Below are positions 8,179-17,493 of a stretch of 64,000 nt of DNA, in pieces (position 1 is the first letter of the stretch; every line of letters begins with the position of its first letter). The notes below the pieces were generated by a model. The model had not been told where the DNA came from. It saw only the letters and a program-made list of their open reading frames with translations, and did no database searches. The translations under genes and the position numbers were made by a program. Source of the DNA: Deltaproteobacteria bacterium (lineage in GTDB: Bacteria > Desulfobacterota > Binatia > UBA9968). The stretch lies in assembly GCA_009692615.1 (NCBI GenBank), contig SHYW01000008.1:1-64000 (forward strand). Direction: 5' to 3'.

Positions 8179-9477
8179 TTAATGCCCGCCCCGCGGAGCG
8201 GCCGCCTGTGCCGCCAGCCGTTGGAGCATCGGCCGCACTTCGCCGAGCAAATACAGTGAGCCCGCCACCACCACCAGATCGTCGGTTTGGGACTCGTCGA
8301 GCAGCATTTGCAGTCCGCGGCGAGAGTCGTCGACCACGCGATGGGGAATATCAATTTTCAGCTTATCGGCCAATTGTCGTGGATCGGCGCTTCGCTCGAC
8401 ATCGACTCGCGTGAAAATCACTTCATCCACCGCTTGGGCCAACACGTCGAGCATCAGTTCCCATTCTTTATCCGCCATGGTGGCGAACAGCAATTTGATC
8501 TTCCGTCCCTGGCGCAGCGAGGTTAATTCGTCGACCAGCGCGTTAACCCCTTGGCAATTGTGCGCGCCGTCCAACAACACCGTCGGCCGCTCCAGCATGA
8601 CTTCAAGCCGTCCTGGCCAGTGCACCGTTGCCAGTCCTATGCGTAGATTCTCTTCGGTGACGTGGAAACGGCCCTCAAGCAGCTCCAAAATCGCCAGCGC
8701 CAAAGAAGCATTGGCCCGCTGATGTCGGCCACGCAATGTTAACTCAATATTTGAGTAATATTGTTTTATACCTGTATAGTCGAAAAGCCCGTCATTTTTC
8801 AAGGAAAATCCATAATCTACGCCGAGAAAATAGGCTGGCGCAGCGCGCTCGATCGCGATGCTCTTGAGCAGCGCCGCCACCGCGCCGGAAACCGTGCCGC
8901 AAACCACCGGCACCCCGGGCTTGATGATGCCGCCTTTTTCCCGCGCGATGGAGAGTTCGTCCGAACCAAGATAGGCCTGGTGATCCAGGGCAATGGTCGT
9001 GATCGCGCTGACCAACGGCGTGATCACATTAGTCGCGTCGAGCCGGCCGCCGAGACCGACTTCGATGACTGCGATGTCGACTTCTTGGCGCGCGAAATAG
9101 ACCAACGCCATCACCGTGACGAACTCGAAGAAGGTCAGCGGCGGCTCCATGTCATCGCAGTACCGGTGCACTTCTTCGGCAAGCGCGACCACCTCGGCTT
9201 CGCTAATCTCGCGCTCGCCGATGCGCATGCGCTCAGTGAAGGAAACCAGATGCGGCGAAGTGTAAAGCGCGGCGCGATAACCGGCGACCGAAAGTATGCG
9301 TTGCACCATGGCTGCGGTGGAACCCTTGCCGTTGGTGCCGGCGATGTGAATCGACGGAATTTTTTTCTCGGGATGATCGAACCGCGCCAGCGCTTTTTCC
9401 ATGCGGTCCAAACGCAGATCGATGACGCTTTCGCGCAGCTGGTAGATGCGTTCGAGGGTTTCGGAATAGCTATCCAT
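8179..9477 (-). CDS. folC: Folylpolyglutamate/dihydrofolate synthase
   Basis: A 432-residue Mur-ligase-fold enzyme that adds glutamate to folates, and in many bacteria also to dihydropteroate. The P-loop GTNGKGST is at 47-54. The family segments VIEVGLGGRLDATN, ITTIALDHQAYLG and WPGRLEV, and LDGAHN in the C-terminal domain, are all present. Length matches bacterial FolC. It follows trpA in the same direction after about 70 bases; in several related bacteria accD stands between trpA and folC, but not here. Confidence 0.94.
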   Translation of the reverse strand: MDSYSETLERIYQLRESVIDLRLDRMEKALARFDHPEKKIPSIHIAGTNGKGSTAAMVQRILSVAGYRAALYTSPHLVSFTERMRIGEREISEAEVVALAEEVHRYCDDMEPPLTFFEFVTVMALVYFARQEVDIAVIEVGLGGRLDATNVITPLVSAITTIALDHQAYLGSDELSIAREKGGIIKPGVPVVCGTVSGAVAALLKSIAIERAAPAYFLGVDYGFSLKNDGLFDYTGIKQYYSNIELTLRGRHQRANASLALAILELLEGRFHVTEENLRIGLATVHWPGRLEVMLERPTVLLDGAHNCQGVNALVDELTSLRQGRKIKLLFATMADKEWELMLDVLAQAVDEVIFTRVDVERSADPRQLADKLKIDIPHRVVDDSRRGLQMLLDESQTDDLVVVAGSLYLLGEVRPMLQRLAAQAAAPRGGH

Positions 9478-9546
9478 CGACGACGGCTCGCTGGTAAAAG
9501 GATTTCCGTAGCCGCGTTGCTCTAGCGCGGAAACGGGCTCCCAAAG

Positions 9547-10359
9547 CTACTTACGCCGGCGCGCTTGAACCATGGCCCGTTTGAGTCGGGCGACAAACGC
9601 GCCGGCCTGCTTGGCCTTTTGGTTATTACCCTTGGCATGTTCGATTTTTTCCACCAAGGCGCTGCCGACGACTGCGGCATCGGCAAAGCCGGCGATCCAA
9701 GCGGCCTGCTTGGGTGTCGAAATGCCGAAACCGACCCCCACCGGCAGCGCCCCGGCCTTACGCACCCGCGCCACTTGAGTTTTCAAGCTGTCGTCAAAGG
9801 TCCGGCGCACGCCGGTGACGCCGGTGACCGAAACGTAATAAATAAAACCGCGCCCATGGCGCGCCACCAATTTCAGCCGGTCCGGCCCGCTGGTCGGCGA
9901 CAGGAGAAAAATCAAATCGATGCCGACTAGGTCGGTCCAAAGTTTGAGCTCGCCGCTTTCCTCCGGCGGCAAGTCGACGCAGAGCACGCCGTCGGCGCCG
10001 GCGCCAGCCGCCTCGCGTGCGAATTTTTCCAGACCGAAGCGGAAAAATGGATTGAAGTAGCCGAACAGAATCACCGGCACTTGCGAACCGCGGCGAAACT
10101 CCCGGACTAAGCGGAAGATCGCCGCCAGCGGCACCGGCCGTTGCAAGGCGCGCTCGGAGGAACGTTGAATCGTCGGCCCATCGGCGCTCGGATCGGAAAA
10201 TGGAATGCCCAGCTCGATGCAATCCGCGCCGCCCGCTTCAAGGGCGCGCATGATCTTCAGCGTCGTCGGCAGATCGGGATCGCCGGCGGTGATGAAAGGG
10301 ATCAGCGCCGCCTCGCGGTGTTTTTTCAGTTCAGCAAAAGTTTTTTCAATACGGCTCAT
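9547..10359 (-). CDS. trpA: Tryptophan synthase alpha chain
   Basis: A 270-residue TIM-barrel enzyme that splits indole-3-glycerol phosphate to indole and glyceraldehyde 3-phosphate, passing indole to TrpB. Catalytic Glu49 (CIELGIPFSDP) and Asp60 (SADGP) fall at the canonical positions, and the phosphate loop GFGIS and the C-terminal VVGSALV segment are present. It lies 13 bases after trpB. Confidence 0.96.
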   Translation of the reverse strand: MSRIEKTFAELKKHREAALIPFITAGDPDLPTTLKIMRALEAGGADCIELGIPFSDPSADGPTIQRSSERALQRPVPLAAIFRLVREFRRGSQVPVILFGYFNPFFRFGLEKFAREAAGAGADGVLCVDLPPEESGELKLWTDLVGIDLIFLLSPTSGPDRLKLVARHGRGFIYYVSVTGVTGVRRTFDDSLKTQVARVRKAGALPVGVGFGISTPKQAAWIAGFADAAVVGSALVEKIEHAKGNNQKAKQAGAFVARLKRAMVQARRRK

Positions 10360-10372
10360 GAAAATATTTTTT

Positions 10373-11593
10373 CTAAAGTTTCGCGCCCAAATAAGCGCCG
10401 ACGGTGATCATATCCTTGTCGCCGCGCCCGGACAGATTGACGATGATCGTCTGGCGCTTGGACAGCCGCGGCGCCAGACGGCGCACCACGGCGATGGCGT
10501 GGGCGCTTTCCAAAGCCGGGATAATACCTTCGACCTCGGCGAGAAATTTGATCGAATCGATCGCTTCGGCGTCGGTGGCGGAATCGAACTGCACCCGGCC
10601 CTGATCGCGCAAATAACTTAACTCCGGGCCGACGCCGGGATAATCCAAGCCGGCGGCGATCGAATGGGTCTCGGTGATCTGCCCTTTGTCGTCTTGCAAG
10701 ACATAGCTCTTGCTACCATGCAGCACGCCGACGGCGCCACGCTGGATGGTCGCCGAATGTTTGCCGGAATTAAGCCCAAAGCCGCCGGCTTCGACGCCGA
10801 TCATTTTGACTTTGCGATCGCCGACAAAAGGGAAAAACAATCCCATGGAATTGCTGCCACCGCCGACGCAGGCGATCAAGTAATCGGGCAGCCGGCCTTC
10901 TTTTTTGAGAATTTGCCGGCGCGCCTCCTTGCCGATCACCGATTGAAAATCGCGCACCATCATCGGATAGGGATGAGGCCCGGCCACCGAGCCGATGAGA
11001 TAATACGTCGTGCGCACGTGGGTCACCCAATCGCGCAACGCTTCGTTCATGGCGTCTTTGAGGGTCCGGCTGCCGGAAGTAACAACGCGCACCTTGGCGC
11101 CCAGGAGCTTCATGCGAAAAACATTCAACGACTGGCGCTGAACATCTTCCGCGCCCATGAAGATTTCGCACTCCAAACCGAAGCGCGCCGCCACCGTCGC
11201 CGTCGCCACGCCATGCTGGCCGGCGCCGGTCTCGGCGGTGATGCGCTTTTTGCCCATGCGCCGCGCCAGGAGGATTTGCCCCATGGTGTTGTTGATCTTG
11301 TGCGCGCCTGTGTGGCAGAGATCTTCGCGCTTGAGATAAATTTTCGCGCCGCCCAATTTTTGGGTTAACCGCTCGGCAAAGTACAGCGGCGTCGCGCGGC
11401 CAACGTACTCGCGCAGATAATATTGCAGCTCTTTACGAAACGCCGCATTACGGCGCACCTTCGCGTAGCTTTGCTCCAACTCGGCCAACGCCGGCATCAA
11501 TGTTTCGGCGACGTAGCGGCCGCCGTAGGGGCCGAAGTGGCCGCGCCGGTCAGGCAGCTTTGGCGGCAGTGATAAATTCTTTGAGTTTCCCAT
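10373..11593 (-). CDS. trpB: Tryptophan synthase beta chain
   Basis: A PLP enzyme of 406 residues condensing indole with serine to give tryptophan. The Schiff-base lysine is Lys99 in HTGAHKINN, and the phosphate cup GGGSNSMG lies in the middle of the chain. The ATG at 11593 (MGNSKNLS) is chosen because an AAGGAT site lies just upstream and the longer reading to 11677 adds 28 residues unlike the family. This start lies inside trpF, giving a 44-base overlap. Confidence 0.95.
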   Translation of the reverse strand: MGNSKNLSLPPKLPDRRGHFGPYGGRYVAETLMPALAELEQSYAKVRRNAAFRKELQYYLREYVGRATPLYFAERLTQKLGGAKIYLKREDLCHTGAHKINNTMGQILLARRMGKKRITAETGAGQHGVATATVAARFGLECEIFMGAEDVQRQSLNVFRMKLLGAKVRVVTSGSRTLKDAMNEALRDWVTHVRTTYYLIGSVAGPHPYPMMVRDFQSVIGKEARRQILKKEGRLPDYLIACVGGGSNSMGLFFPFVGDRKVKMIGVEAGGFGLNSGKHSATIQRGAVGVLHGSKSYVLQDDKGQITETHSIAAGLDYPGVGPELSYLRDQGRVQFDSATDAEAIDSIKFLAEVEGIIPALESAHAIAVVRRLAPRLSKRQTIIVNLSGRGDKDMITVGAYLGAKL

Positions 11594-12182
11594 GATCCTT
11601 AATACCTGGGCGCGCTTCCACGCCGCTACACACGTCAACACCGTAGGGATGAATCCGGCGGATCGCCTCGGCGACATTGTCGACCCGCAGCCCGCCGGAA
11701 AGAATCAGCTTGCTCGCGTCGATACCGTCGAGCCACTCCCAGGGAAACTGCGCTCCCGATCCGCCGTAGCCCGCGGAAAAGGAATCGAGCAAATAAAAAT
11801 CGGCGCCATAACTTTGCATGACATCGAGCGAAGCGCGCTCTTTTACGCGAATCGCCTTGATCACTTTCAGATCCCAGCCGCGACAATAGTCGGCGCTTTC
11901 TTCGCCGTGAAATTGCAAGCCAGCGTAAGCCTGCCGTCCGTCCGCCAACACGCCTTGGGCGATGGTCTGAGCGACCTTCTCACGCGGCTCGTTGACGAAC
12001 AGCGCGATGTTGAAACAATCCCGCGGCAATTGCCCGAGCATGTCGCGCGCCTGCTCCGGCGTGATGCAGCGCGGACTGGGCGGGTAGAAGTTAAAACCGA
12101 GCATATCCGCGCCGAACTCGATCGCCTTTTCGGCATCAAGCAATGACGTGATCCCGCAGACTTTGATTTTAACCGACGCCAT
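11550..12182 (-). CDS. trpF: Phosphoribosylanthranilate isomerase
   Basis: A 210-residue TIM barrel catalysing the Amadori rearrangement of phosphoribosylanthranilate in tryptophan synthesis. KVCGI near the N-terminus carries the catalytic cysteine; [11 protein letters not shown] and the C-terminal phosphate segments LSGGL and DVCSGVE are typical. The ATG at 12182 ([10 protein letters not shown]) is preferred over an in-frame start 21 bases upstream. Its 3' end overlaps trpB. A 177-base gap containing an inverted repeat separates it from trpC. Confidence 0.94.
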   Translation of the reverse strand: MASVKIKVCGITSLLDAEKAIEFGADMLGFNFYPPSPRCITPEQARDMLGQLPRDCFNIALFVNEPREKVAQTIAQGVLADGRQAYAGLQFHGEESADYCRGWDLKVIKAIRVKERASLDVMQSYGADFYLLDSFSAGYGGSGAQFPWEWLDGIDASKLILSGGLRVDNVAEAIRRIHPYGVDVCSGVEARPGIKDHGKLKEFITAAKAA

Positions 12183-12262
12183 GACGATTACTATCCGAAG
12201 CAACGCGACGCCCTTGCTGCCGCGATAAAAAATTTCGCCGCAAAGACAACTCCGCCCCGTTG

Positions 12263-12347
12263 CGTCATTCCCGCGAAGGCGGGAATCCAGTGCCGTGATG
12301 TCGGCAAGCCCAACCCAACCTGGATTCCGGCCTGCGCCGGAATGACG
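12263..12347. repeat. Palindromic intergenic repeat, MITE/REP-like
   Basis: Two 28-base arms face each other, 12263-12290 (starting CGTCATTCCCGCGAAGG) and 12320-12347; the right arm reversed matches the left at 25 of 28 positions. Each arm also contains its own small palindrome (TTCCCGCGAAGGCGGGAA). Elements starting CGTCATTCC are widespread dispersed repeats in proteobacterial genomes. It lies in the trpC-trpF gap and would form a long cruciform or RNA hairpin within the operon transcript. Confidence 0.8.
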
Positions 12348-12359
12348 GAATTTATGTTT

Positions 12360-13139
12360 TCAACCATTTAGCAACTCGGCCAGCTTTTTCCCCGGCGCGG
12401 GCGCACGCATGAGCGATTCGCCGATCAAAAAGGCGTGAATACCCAACTTCTCGACCCGGCGAATCTGCTCAATACTGTCGATGCCGCTCTCGCACACCGC
12501 GGGCTTGCCGACGGGAACAAGCGGCGCCAGCCGCTCGGTGGTCGCCAAATTGACATCGAAGGTTTTCAGATCGCGATTGTTGATGCCGATCAATTCAGCG
12601 CCGCAGTCGATGGCCGTCGCCAGTTCCTTTTCCGAATGCACTTCGACTAAGCAATCTAGTTTCAACTCACTCGCCTGCTGGCGCAACTCTCGCATTAAGC
12701 TCGGCTCGATCATCGCCGCGATGAACAGCACGGCATCGGCGCCAAAACTTTTGGCCTCGTCGATCTGATAGGGATCGAGCATGAAATCTTTGCGCAGCAG
12801 TGGCACGTTGACCGCGGCGTGAATTTGTTCGAGATAGACCAACTCGCCTTGAAAAAATTTGTCCTCGGTCAAAACCGAAATCGCGCTGGCGCCATGACTA
12901 GCATAATCCTTGGCGATCGCCACCGGATCGAAGTCGGCGCGAATCAGACCTTTGGACGGTGAAGCTTTTTTGACTTCGGCGACGATCCGGCGCGTCGCGC
13001 CGGTCAGCGCCCGAGCGAAGCCTCGTGTCGGCGCGTCGAACAACGGCCGCTCACGCAACACTGATAAAGGTGTGTCGCGGCGGCGACGTTCGACGACGCC
13101 GCGCACATGAGCGGCAATAGTGGTGAGGATTTCGGCCAT
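12360..13139 (-). CDS. trpC: Indole-3-glycerol phosphate synthase
   Basis: A 259-residue TIM barrel converting carboxyphenylamino-deoxyribulose phosphate to indole-3-glycerol phosphate. EVKKASPSKG carries the catalytic lysine and phosphate contacts; LLRKDFMLD, LIGINNRDLKTF and CESGI follow in family order. It is not fused to trpF. It starts six bases after the trpD stop. Confidence 0.96.
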   Translation of the reverse strand: MAEILTTIAAHVRGVVERRRRDTPLSVLRERPLFDAPTRGFARALTGATRRIVAEVKKASPSKGLIRADFDPVAIAKDYASHGASAISVLTEDKFFQGELVYLEQIHAAVNVPLLRKDFMLDPYQIDEAKSFGADAVLFIAAMIEPSLMRELRQQASELKLDCLVEVHSEKELATAIDCGAELIGINNRDLKTFDVNLATTERLAPLVPVGKPAVCESGIDSIEQIRRVEKLGIHAFLIGESLMRAPAPGKKLAELLNG

Positions 13140-13145
13140 GGAATT

Positions 13146-14168
13146 TCACGCGGCATTGGTAAGCTCGACCAATTGCTCCAGTTTTTGCCGCGCCTTGCCG
13201 GAATCGATGGACGCCGCCGCCAAGGCGATGCCGGCTTTAACCGAATCCGCCTTGCCGCTGACATAAAGCGCCGCGCCGCTGTTGAGCAAAACGACATCGC
13301 GCGCCGGCCCTTTTTCGCCGGCGAGAATCGCTTTGACGATCTGCGCGCTTTGCTCGGCGCTGCCGCCGTGCAGATCTTCCAACTTGCAGCGCGTGAGGCC
13401 GACCTGTTCGGGTTCCAAAATATATTCTTTGACTTGGCCGTCACGCAATTCAGCGACATTGGTCGGACCGCACAGAGAGATTTCGTCCAGACCTTCCAAG
13501 CCATGCACGACCATGGCGCGGGCGCTGCCGAGATTTTTTAGCACGTTGGCAATGGCGCCGACCAGTTCGCCGCTGTAAATACCGATTAATTGATGACTCG
13601 CCATCGCCGGATTGGTCAGCGGTCCGAGAATATTGAAGATCGTCCGGATGCCGATATCGCGGCGCGGTCCGACGGCATATTTCATCGCTTCATGGAGCAG
13701 CGGCGCGAACAGAAACCCGATGCCGATCTTGGCGATGCACTGCTCGACGCGCTCTTTGGGCGCGTCGACTTTGACGCCCAAAGCGCCCAAGACATCGGCG
13801 CTGCCGGATTGGCTCGACACCGAACGGTTGCCATGCTTGGCGACATCGACGCCGGCGCCGGCGACAACGAATGCCGCAGTGGTGGAGATATTAAACGTAC
13901 CCTTCTGATCGCCGCCGGTGCCGCAAGTATCGAGAACGGTTTTGCCGCCGACGTTGACCCGATGAGCTTTCTCTCGCATCACCCGCGCCGCGCCGGTGAT
14001 CTCCTCGACGGTCTCGCCCTTCATGCGTAGCGCGGTCAGAAACGCCGCCACCTGCAAAGGCGTCGCCTCGCCGGTCATGATCTGATTCATCACGTCCACA
14101 GTGTCGGCCTCGGAAAGATTGACGCGATTGACCAGCTTGTCGATTGCTTCGCGAATGTTCATGCTCAT
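13146..14168 (-). CDS. trpD: Anthranilate phosphoribosyltransferase
   Basis: A 340-residue enzyme transferring phosphoribose from PRPP to anthranilate. The PRPP loop GTGGDQKGTFNIST, the segment KHGNRSVSSQSGSADVLGALG and RTIFNILGPLTNP are diagnostic. The start may be the ATG at 14168 or the one six bases later. It is the first trp gene of the run; trpE and trpG, which supply anthranilate, are not in this window. Confidence 0.96.
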   Translation of the reverse strand: MSMNIREAIDKLVNRVNLSEADTVDVMNQIMTGEATPLQVAAFLTALRMKGETVEEITGAARVMREKAHRVNVGGKTVLDTCGTGGDQKGTFNISTTAAFVVAGAGVDVAKHGNRSVSSQSGSADVLGALGVKVDAPKERVEQCIAKIGIGFLFAPLLHEAMKYAVGPRRDIGIRTIFNILGPLTNPAMASHQLIGIYSGELVGAIANVLKNLGSARAMVVHGLEGLDEISLCGPTNVAELRDGQVKEYILEPEQVGLTRCKLEDLHGGSAEQSAQIVKAILAGEKGPARDVVLLNSGAALYVSGKADSVKAGIALAAASIDSGKARQKLEQLVELTNAA

Positions 14169-14178
14169 GTCGGTCGTC

Positions 14179-14847
14179 TCATTTGGACGCGGCGAAGGCC
14201 TGCGGATGATTCTCTTTGGTGCGCAGCGCTTCGACGATTTTTTCCGCCTCGTCGCGGGAGTTATAGCGGCCGACGCTCACCCGATACCAAGTTTTGCCGC
14301 GGTTCTGGGTCTCGCTCACATAGGCGTTGTAGCCTTTATTTTTTAGCCGATCAACCAACAGTTTCGCCGACCTCTCGTCGGGAAAAGCGTTGACCTGGGC
14401 GCGCCAAACTTTGCCGGCGTCAGCAGCTTCGCCATTGGCTTCAGTTGTTTTCGCGGCTGCTTCAGCTTTGACGGTTTCGCTTTTCTTCTCCGCCCTGGGC
14501 GTTGGCGCCTCGGCCTTAGCCTTGGCGACCTTTTCAGGCGGCTTCTCTGGCTTGGCCTTTTCTTCCGCCAACGGCAGCGCCGGCTCCTTAGGCGCTGGGA
14601 CGTTAAAAGTGATTTCGTCTTTCTTCGCGTCCACGTTGCCGGTGGTTGCGCCGGCTTCCGGCTTCAGCGGGATTTTTACCAGCGGCTCTTCGCGCTTGGC
14701 GATCTTTCTTTCCTCAATCCCCTTGCCGACAAACATGCCAATGAAAAAAATCACCAACGACGCCAAAGTGAAGGCGCCGCCCAGCAGCACCATTTGGCCG
14801 CGGCTAAAGTAAAATCGGTTTTCTTTGCCCCTGCGATTTTCCGCCAT
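14179..14847 (-). CDS. SPOR-domain membrane protein
   Basis: A protein of about 222 residues with a basic N-terminus, one transmembrane segment (MVLLGGAFTLASLVIFFIGMFVG), a Lys/Glu/Pro/Ala-rich periplasmic linker and a C-terminal SPOR domain (WRAQVNAFPDERSAKLLVDR...YRVSVGRYNSRDEAEKIV). SPOR domains bind denuded septal peptidoglycan, so a role in division is likely, as for DedD or FtsN-like proteins. The ATG at 14847 is chosen for its GGGGGA site. It sits directly after argS, an association seen in other deltaproteobacteria. Confidence 0.85.
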   Translation of the reverse strand: MAENRRGKENRFYFSRGQMVLLGGAFTLASLVIFFIGMFVGKGIEERKIAKREEPLVKIPLKPEAGATTGNVDAKKDEITFNVPAPKEPALPLAEEKAKPEKPPEKVAKAKAEAPTPRAEKKSETVKAEAAAKTTEANGEAADAGKVWRAQVNAFPDERSAKLLVDRLKNKGYNAYVSETQNRGKTWYRVSVGRYNSRDEAEKIVEALRTKENHPQAFAASK

Positions 14848-14871
14848 GACAATTTCCCCCGCCACCTGCGT

Positions 14872-16563
14872 TCAGGACGGCGCCGCCTCAACTTCGCCGC
14901 GGTTGGCCATTTTATACGGCGCGGTCACACCCAATATCTCCAAGCCGCGGCGCATCGTCTTCTGGACATTTTCTAATAACAACAAGCGCGCCCGGCTGAG
15001 CTCCAAATCTTCCGAAACCACCCGATGGCGGTTGTAGTAACGATGAAACTCGCCGGCGAATTCGAGTAAATAGAAAACCATCTTGTGCGGTTCAAGCTCG
15101 CGCACCGACTCTTCCAAGACCTCGTTGAACTCGATCATCCGGCGCACCAGCTCCAACTCTTCGGCCAATTCCAAACGCTCGATTTGAACGCTCGCGTGGT
15201 CGCCTAGCGCAACGCCTTGCTTAGCCGCCTGCTCGAAAATGCTCGCCACCCGGGCGTGGGCGTATTGAACGTAGAACACCGGATTGTCGCTCGACTGTTT
15301 TTTCGCCAATTCCAAATCGAAGTCGAGATGGCTGTCCGACTTGCGCATCAAAAAGAAAAAACGCGCCGCGTCCCGGCCAACTTCTTCGAGAACCTCTTCC
15401 AAGGCGACAAAATCGCCGGTGCGCTTGCCCATCCGCACCGGCTCGCCGCCGCGGGTCAACTGGACCATCTGGACTAGGACAACTTGCAATTGCTTGGCAT
15501 CGTAGCCCAGCCCCTGCATTGCCGCCTTCAAGCGCGCCACGTAGCCATGATGGTCCGCGCCCCAGACATTGATCAGCTTGGTGAACTGGCGCTCGAACTT
15601 ATTGCGGTGATAGGCGATGTCGGCGGCGAAGTAAGTCAACTCGCCGTCGCTCTTGATCACCGTGCGGTCCTTGTCGTCGCCAAACTGCGTCGAGCGATAC
15701 CACTCGGCACCGTCTTGGGAATAAAGCAAACCGAGCTCGCGCAGGCGGGTCATCGAATCGTTCACTTCGCCGCGCTCGCGCATCGCCTTCTCGCTGAAAT
15801 AGCAATCGAAACGGATGCTGAACTCGCCGAGCTGGCCGCGGATGGTCTTCAACAAGGAATCGCCGCCGTACTGGCGAAAAAAGCTCACCGCGCTCGCTTT
15901 GTCGCCATGCAAATATTTATCGCCATCCCGCGCTTTGACTTCGCCGGCAAGCTCGTTGACGTACTCGCCCGGGTAGCCGCCCTCGGGAAATTCCGCAACC
16001 TCGCCGAACGCTTCGCGATAGCGCGCGTACAGAGACAGGCCAAGATTTTCCATCTGGTTGCCGGCGTCGTTGACGTAATATTCTCGTTCGACGACAAAGC
16101 CAGTCGCTTCATACAAGCGCGCCAGGACATCGCCGATCACCGCCACCCGACCGTGGCCGACGTGCAGCGGCCCGGTCGGATTGACACTGGCAAACTCCAC
16201 TTGAACCTTTTGGCCGTGGCCGATATTGAGCTGCGAATTCTTCCCGGCGTCGATGTCGCGCAGCTGCTCAAAGTAGAATTTCGGCGCGAAAGTAAAGTTG
16301 AGAAACCCCGGCCCGGCGATCTCCTGGCGCGCGAGAATCCCGTCGCGATCGTCGATGTTCTTGAGAATCGCTTCGGCCAGCGCCCGCGGCGGCTTCTTGG
16401 CGCTCTTGGCCCAAAGCATGGCGACGTTGGACGACAGATCGCCAAACTCGCGCTGCTTGGGCGGCTCCAGCAACACCGGCGGCAGCGCCGTCGCATTCAG
16501 CTCCAGACCTTGCGCCGTTTTCTCAACGGCGTCGGCCAAAAGCGCGGTAAGATGACTTCGCAT
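14872..16563 (-). CDS. argS: Arginyl-tRNA synthetase
   Basis: A 563-residue class I synthetase charging tRNA-Arg. The N-terminal Add-1 domain is followed by FASVNPTGPLHVGHGR (HIGH motif as HVGH), YVNDAGNQ, and the C-terminal alpha-helical DALR anticodon-binding domain. The KMSKS position reads MGKRTG, a form found in many ArgRS. Length is normal. It heads the argS-SPOR-trp run; the 137 bases upstream (16564-16700) hold no clear consensus promoter. Confidence 0.96.
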   Translation of the reverse strand: MRSHLTALLADAVEKTAQGLELNATALPPVLLEPPKQREFGDLSSNVAMLWAKSAKKPPRALAEAILKNIDDRDGILARQEIAGPGFLNFTFAPKFYFEQLRDIDAGKNSQLNIGHGQKVQVEFASVNPTGPLHVGHGRVAVIGDVLARLYEATGFVVEREYYVNDAGNQMENLGLSLYARYREAFGEVAEFPEGGYPGEYVNELAGEVKARDGDKYLHGDKASAVSFFRQYGGDSLLKTIRGQLGEFSIRFDCYFSEKAMRERGEVNDSMTRLRELGLLYSQDGAEWYRSTQFGDDKDRTVIKSDGELTYFAADIAYHRNKFERQFTKLINVWGADHHGYVARLKAAMQGLGYDAKQLQVVLVQMVQLTRGGEPVRMGKRTGDFVALEEVLEEVGRDAARFFFLMRKSDSHLDFDLELAKKQSSDNPVFYVQYAHARVASIFEQAAKQGVALGDHASVQIERLELAEELELVRRMIEFNEVLEESVRELEPHKMVFYLLEFAGEFHRYYNRHRVVSEDLELSRARLLLLENVQKTMRRGLEILGVTAPYKMANRGEVEAAPS

Positions 16564-16700
16564 CGGTTTCTAGAAAAATTCTCTTCCGCTCCTAGCACCA
16601 GCGCCGGATAACGAGAAGCTAAATCGCAAAGTAACGGGGAAATTCGAACGACAATGGAGACAATCTAACGTAATGATTTGTGCGGTGCAAACCGAGCGAT

Positions 16701-17435
16701 TCAATTCTTCGCGCGCCGCTGTCGCTTCCTTTTCGGAATGGTCAACAGCCGCCGAATCTCCGGCGGAAACTCGCGCTTGGGCGAGTTGTCTTTCAAGCGA
16801 AACGGCGCCAGCGTCGGATCTTTGCGCGCGGCGGCGAGATACTGGCGCTTGGTTACGGCTTTGTCGTGGACCCAATATTTGGGATAGCCACGGCGAAGCT
16901 TGCCCTTAAATTTCCAGTCGCGCTCAATGCCATGCTGTTTCCCTTGATCCCAGTGCCTTTCTTGGTAGACGGATTTCTGGTCTTCGTTCAGCCACCATTC
17001 GAAGCCATGCAAGAAACCGTTTCGGTTAGACTGTATATCCCAGACAAAATAGGATGGACCGTCGAAGCTTTTGCAACGCCACAGATCGTAGCCAGTGCCG
17101 TGCACCATCCGATAGGTGCCAATGACTTGACCCGACCGATCAAATTGTTTGGCCGTTCCGTGACACAACCCTTCCCTATATGGCTCCATCGACACAAGAA
17201 AGCCATCATCGTCCCAGGAATATTCGCGGCCATGTTTCTTGCCATTCTTCATCGGCGTTTCTTTTATGAGAACACCGCGGGCACCGTGGTAGCGGAAACC
17301 GACAACATTTCCGGCGATACGGTACTCGCGAGTCTCTGGGTACATCATACCGCCATGGCCACTCAGTTCTTCACGATAAGAGCTTGTGACTTTTTCTTCC
17401 GCTGCTTCAGGTATGTCGGATTGAATGCGTTTCAC
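16701..17435 (-). CDS. MORN_2/YwqK-like repeat protein
   Basis: A 244-residue protein of unknown function with at least four repeats of the form G-x2-HG-x-E/K-x2-(W/F): GKKHGREYSWDDDG, GLCHGTAKQFDRSG, GFLHGFEWWLNEDQ and GKQHGIERDWKFKG. Such toggling beta-hairpin repeats define MORN_2 proteins, including those annotated as YwqK family antitoxins. The C-terminus is Lys/Arg-rich (PKRKRQRRAKN), which could bind nucleic acid. The GTG start at 17435 has AAGGG five bases upstream. It lies 58 bases after kptA in the same direction. No toxin partner is seen next to it. Confidence 0.6.
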   Translation of the reverse strand: MKRIQSDIPEAAEEKVTSSYREELSGHGGMMYPETREYRIAGNVVGFRYHGARGVLIKETPMKNGKKHGREYSWDDDGFLVSMEPYREGLCHGTAKQFDRSGQVIGTYRMVHGTGYDLWRCKSFDGPSYFVWDIQSNRNGFLHGFEWWLNEDQKSVYQERHWDQGKQHGIERDWKFKGKLRRGYPKYWVHDKAVTKRQYLAAARKDPTLAPFRLKDNSPKREFPPEIRRLLTIPKRKRQRRAKN

Positions 17436-17493
17436 AATGCCCTTAGTGTTGGTTAGCCGCGAGAGTTGGTGGCAAGAGGAGGCGCAGCAAGCA

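Noticed and set aside
15484-16611. 375-codon plus-strand frame
   Set aside because: Antisense to argS, whose motifs are unambiguous.
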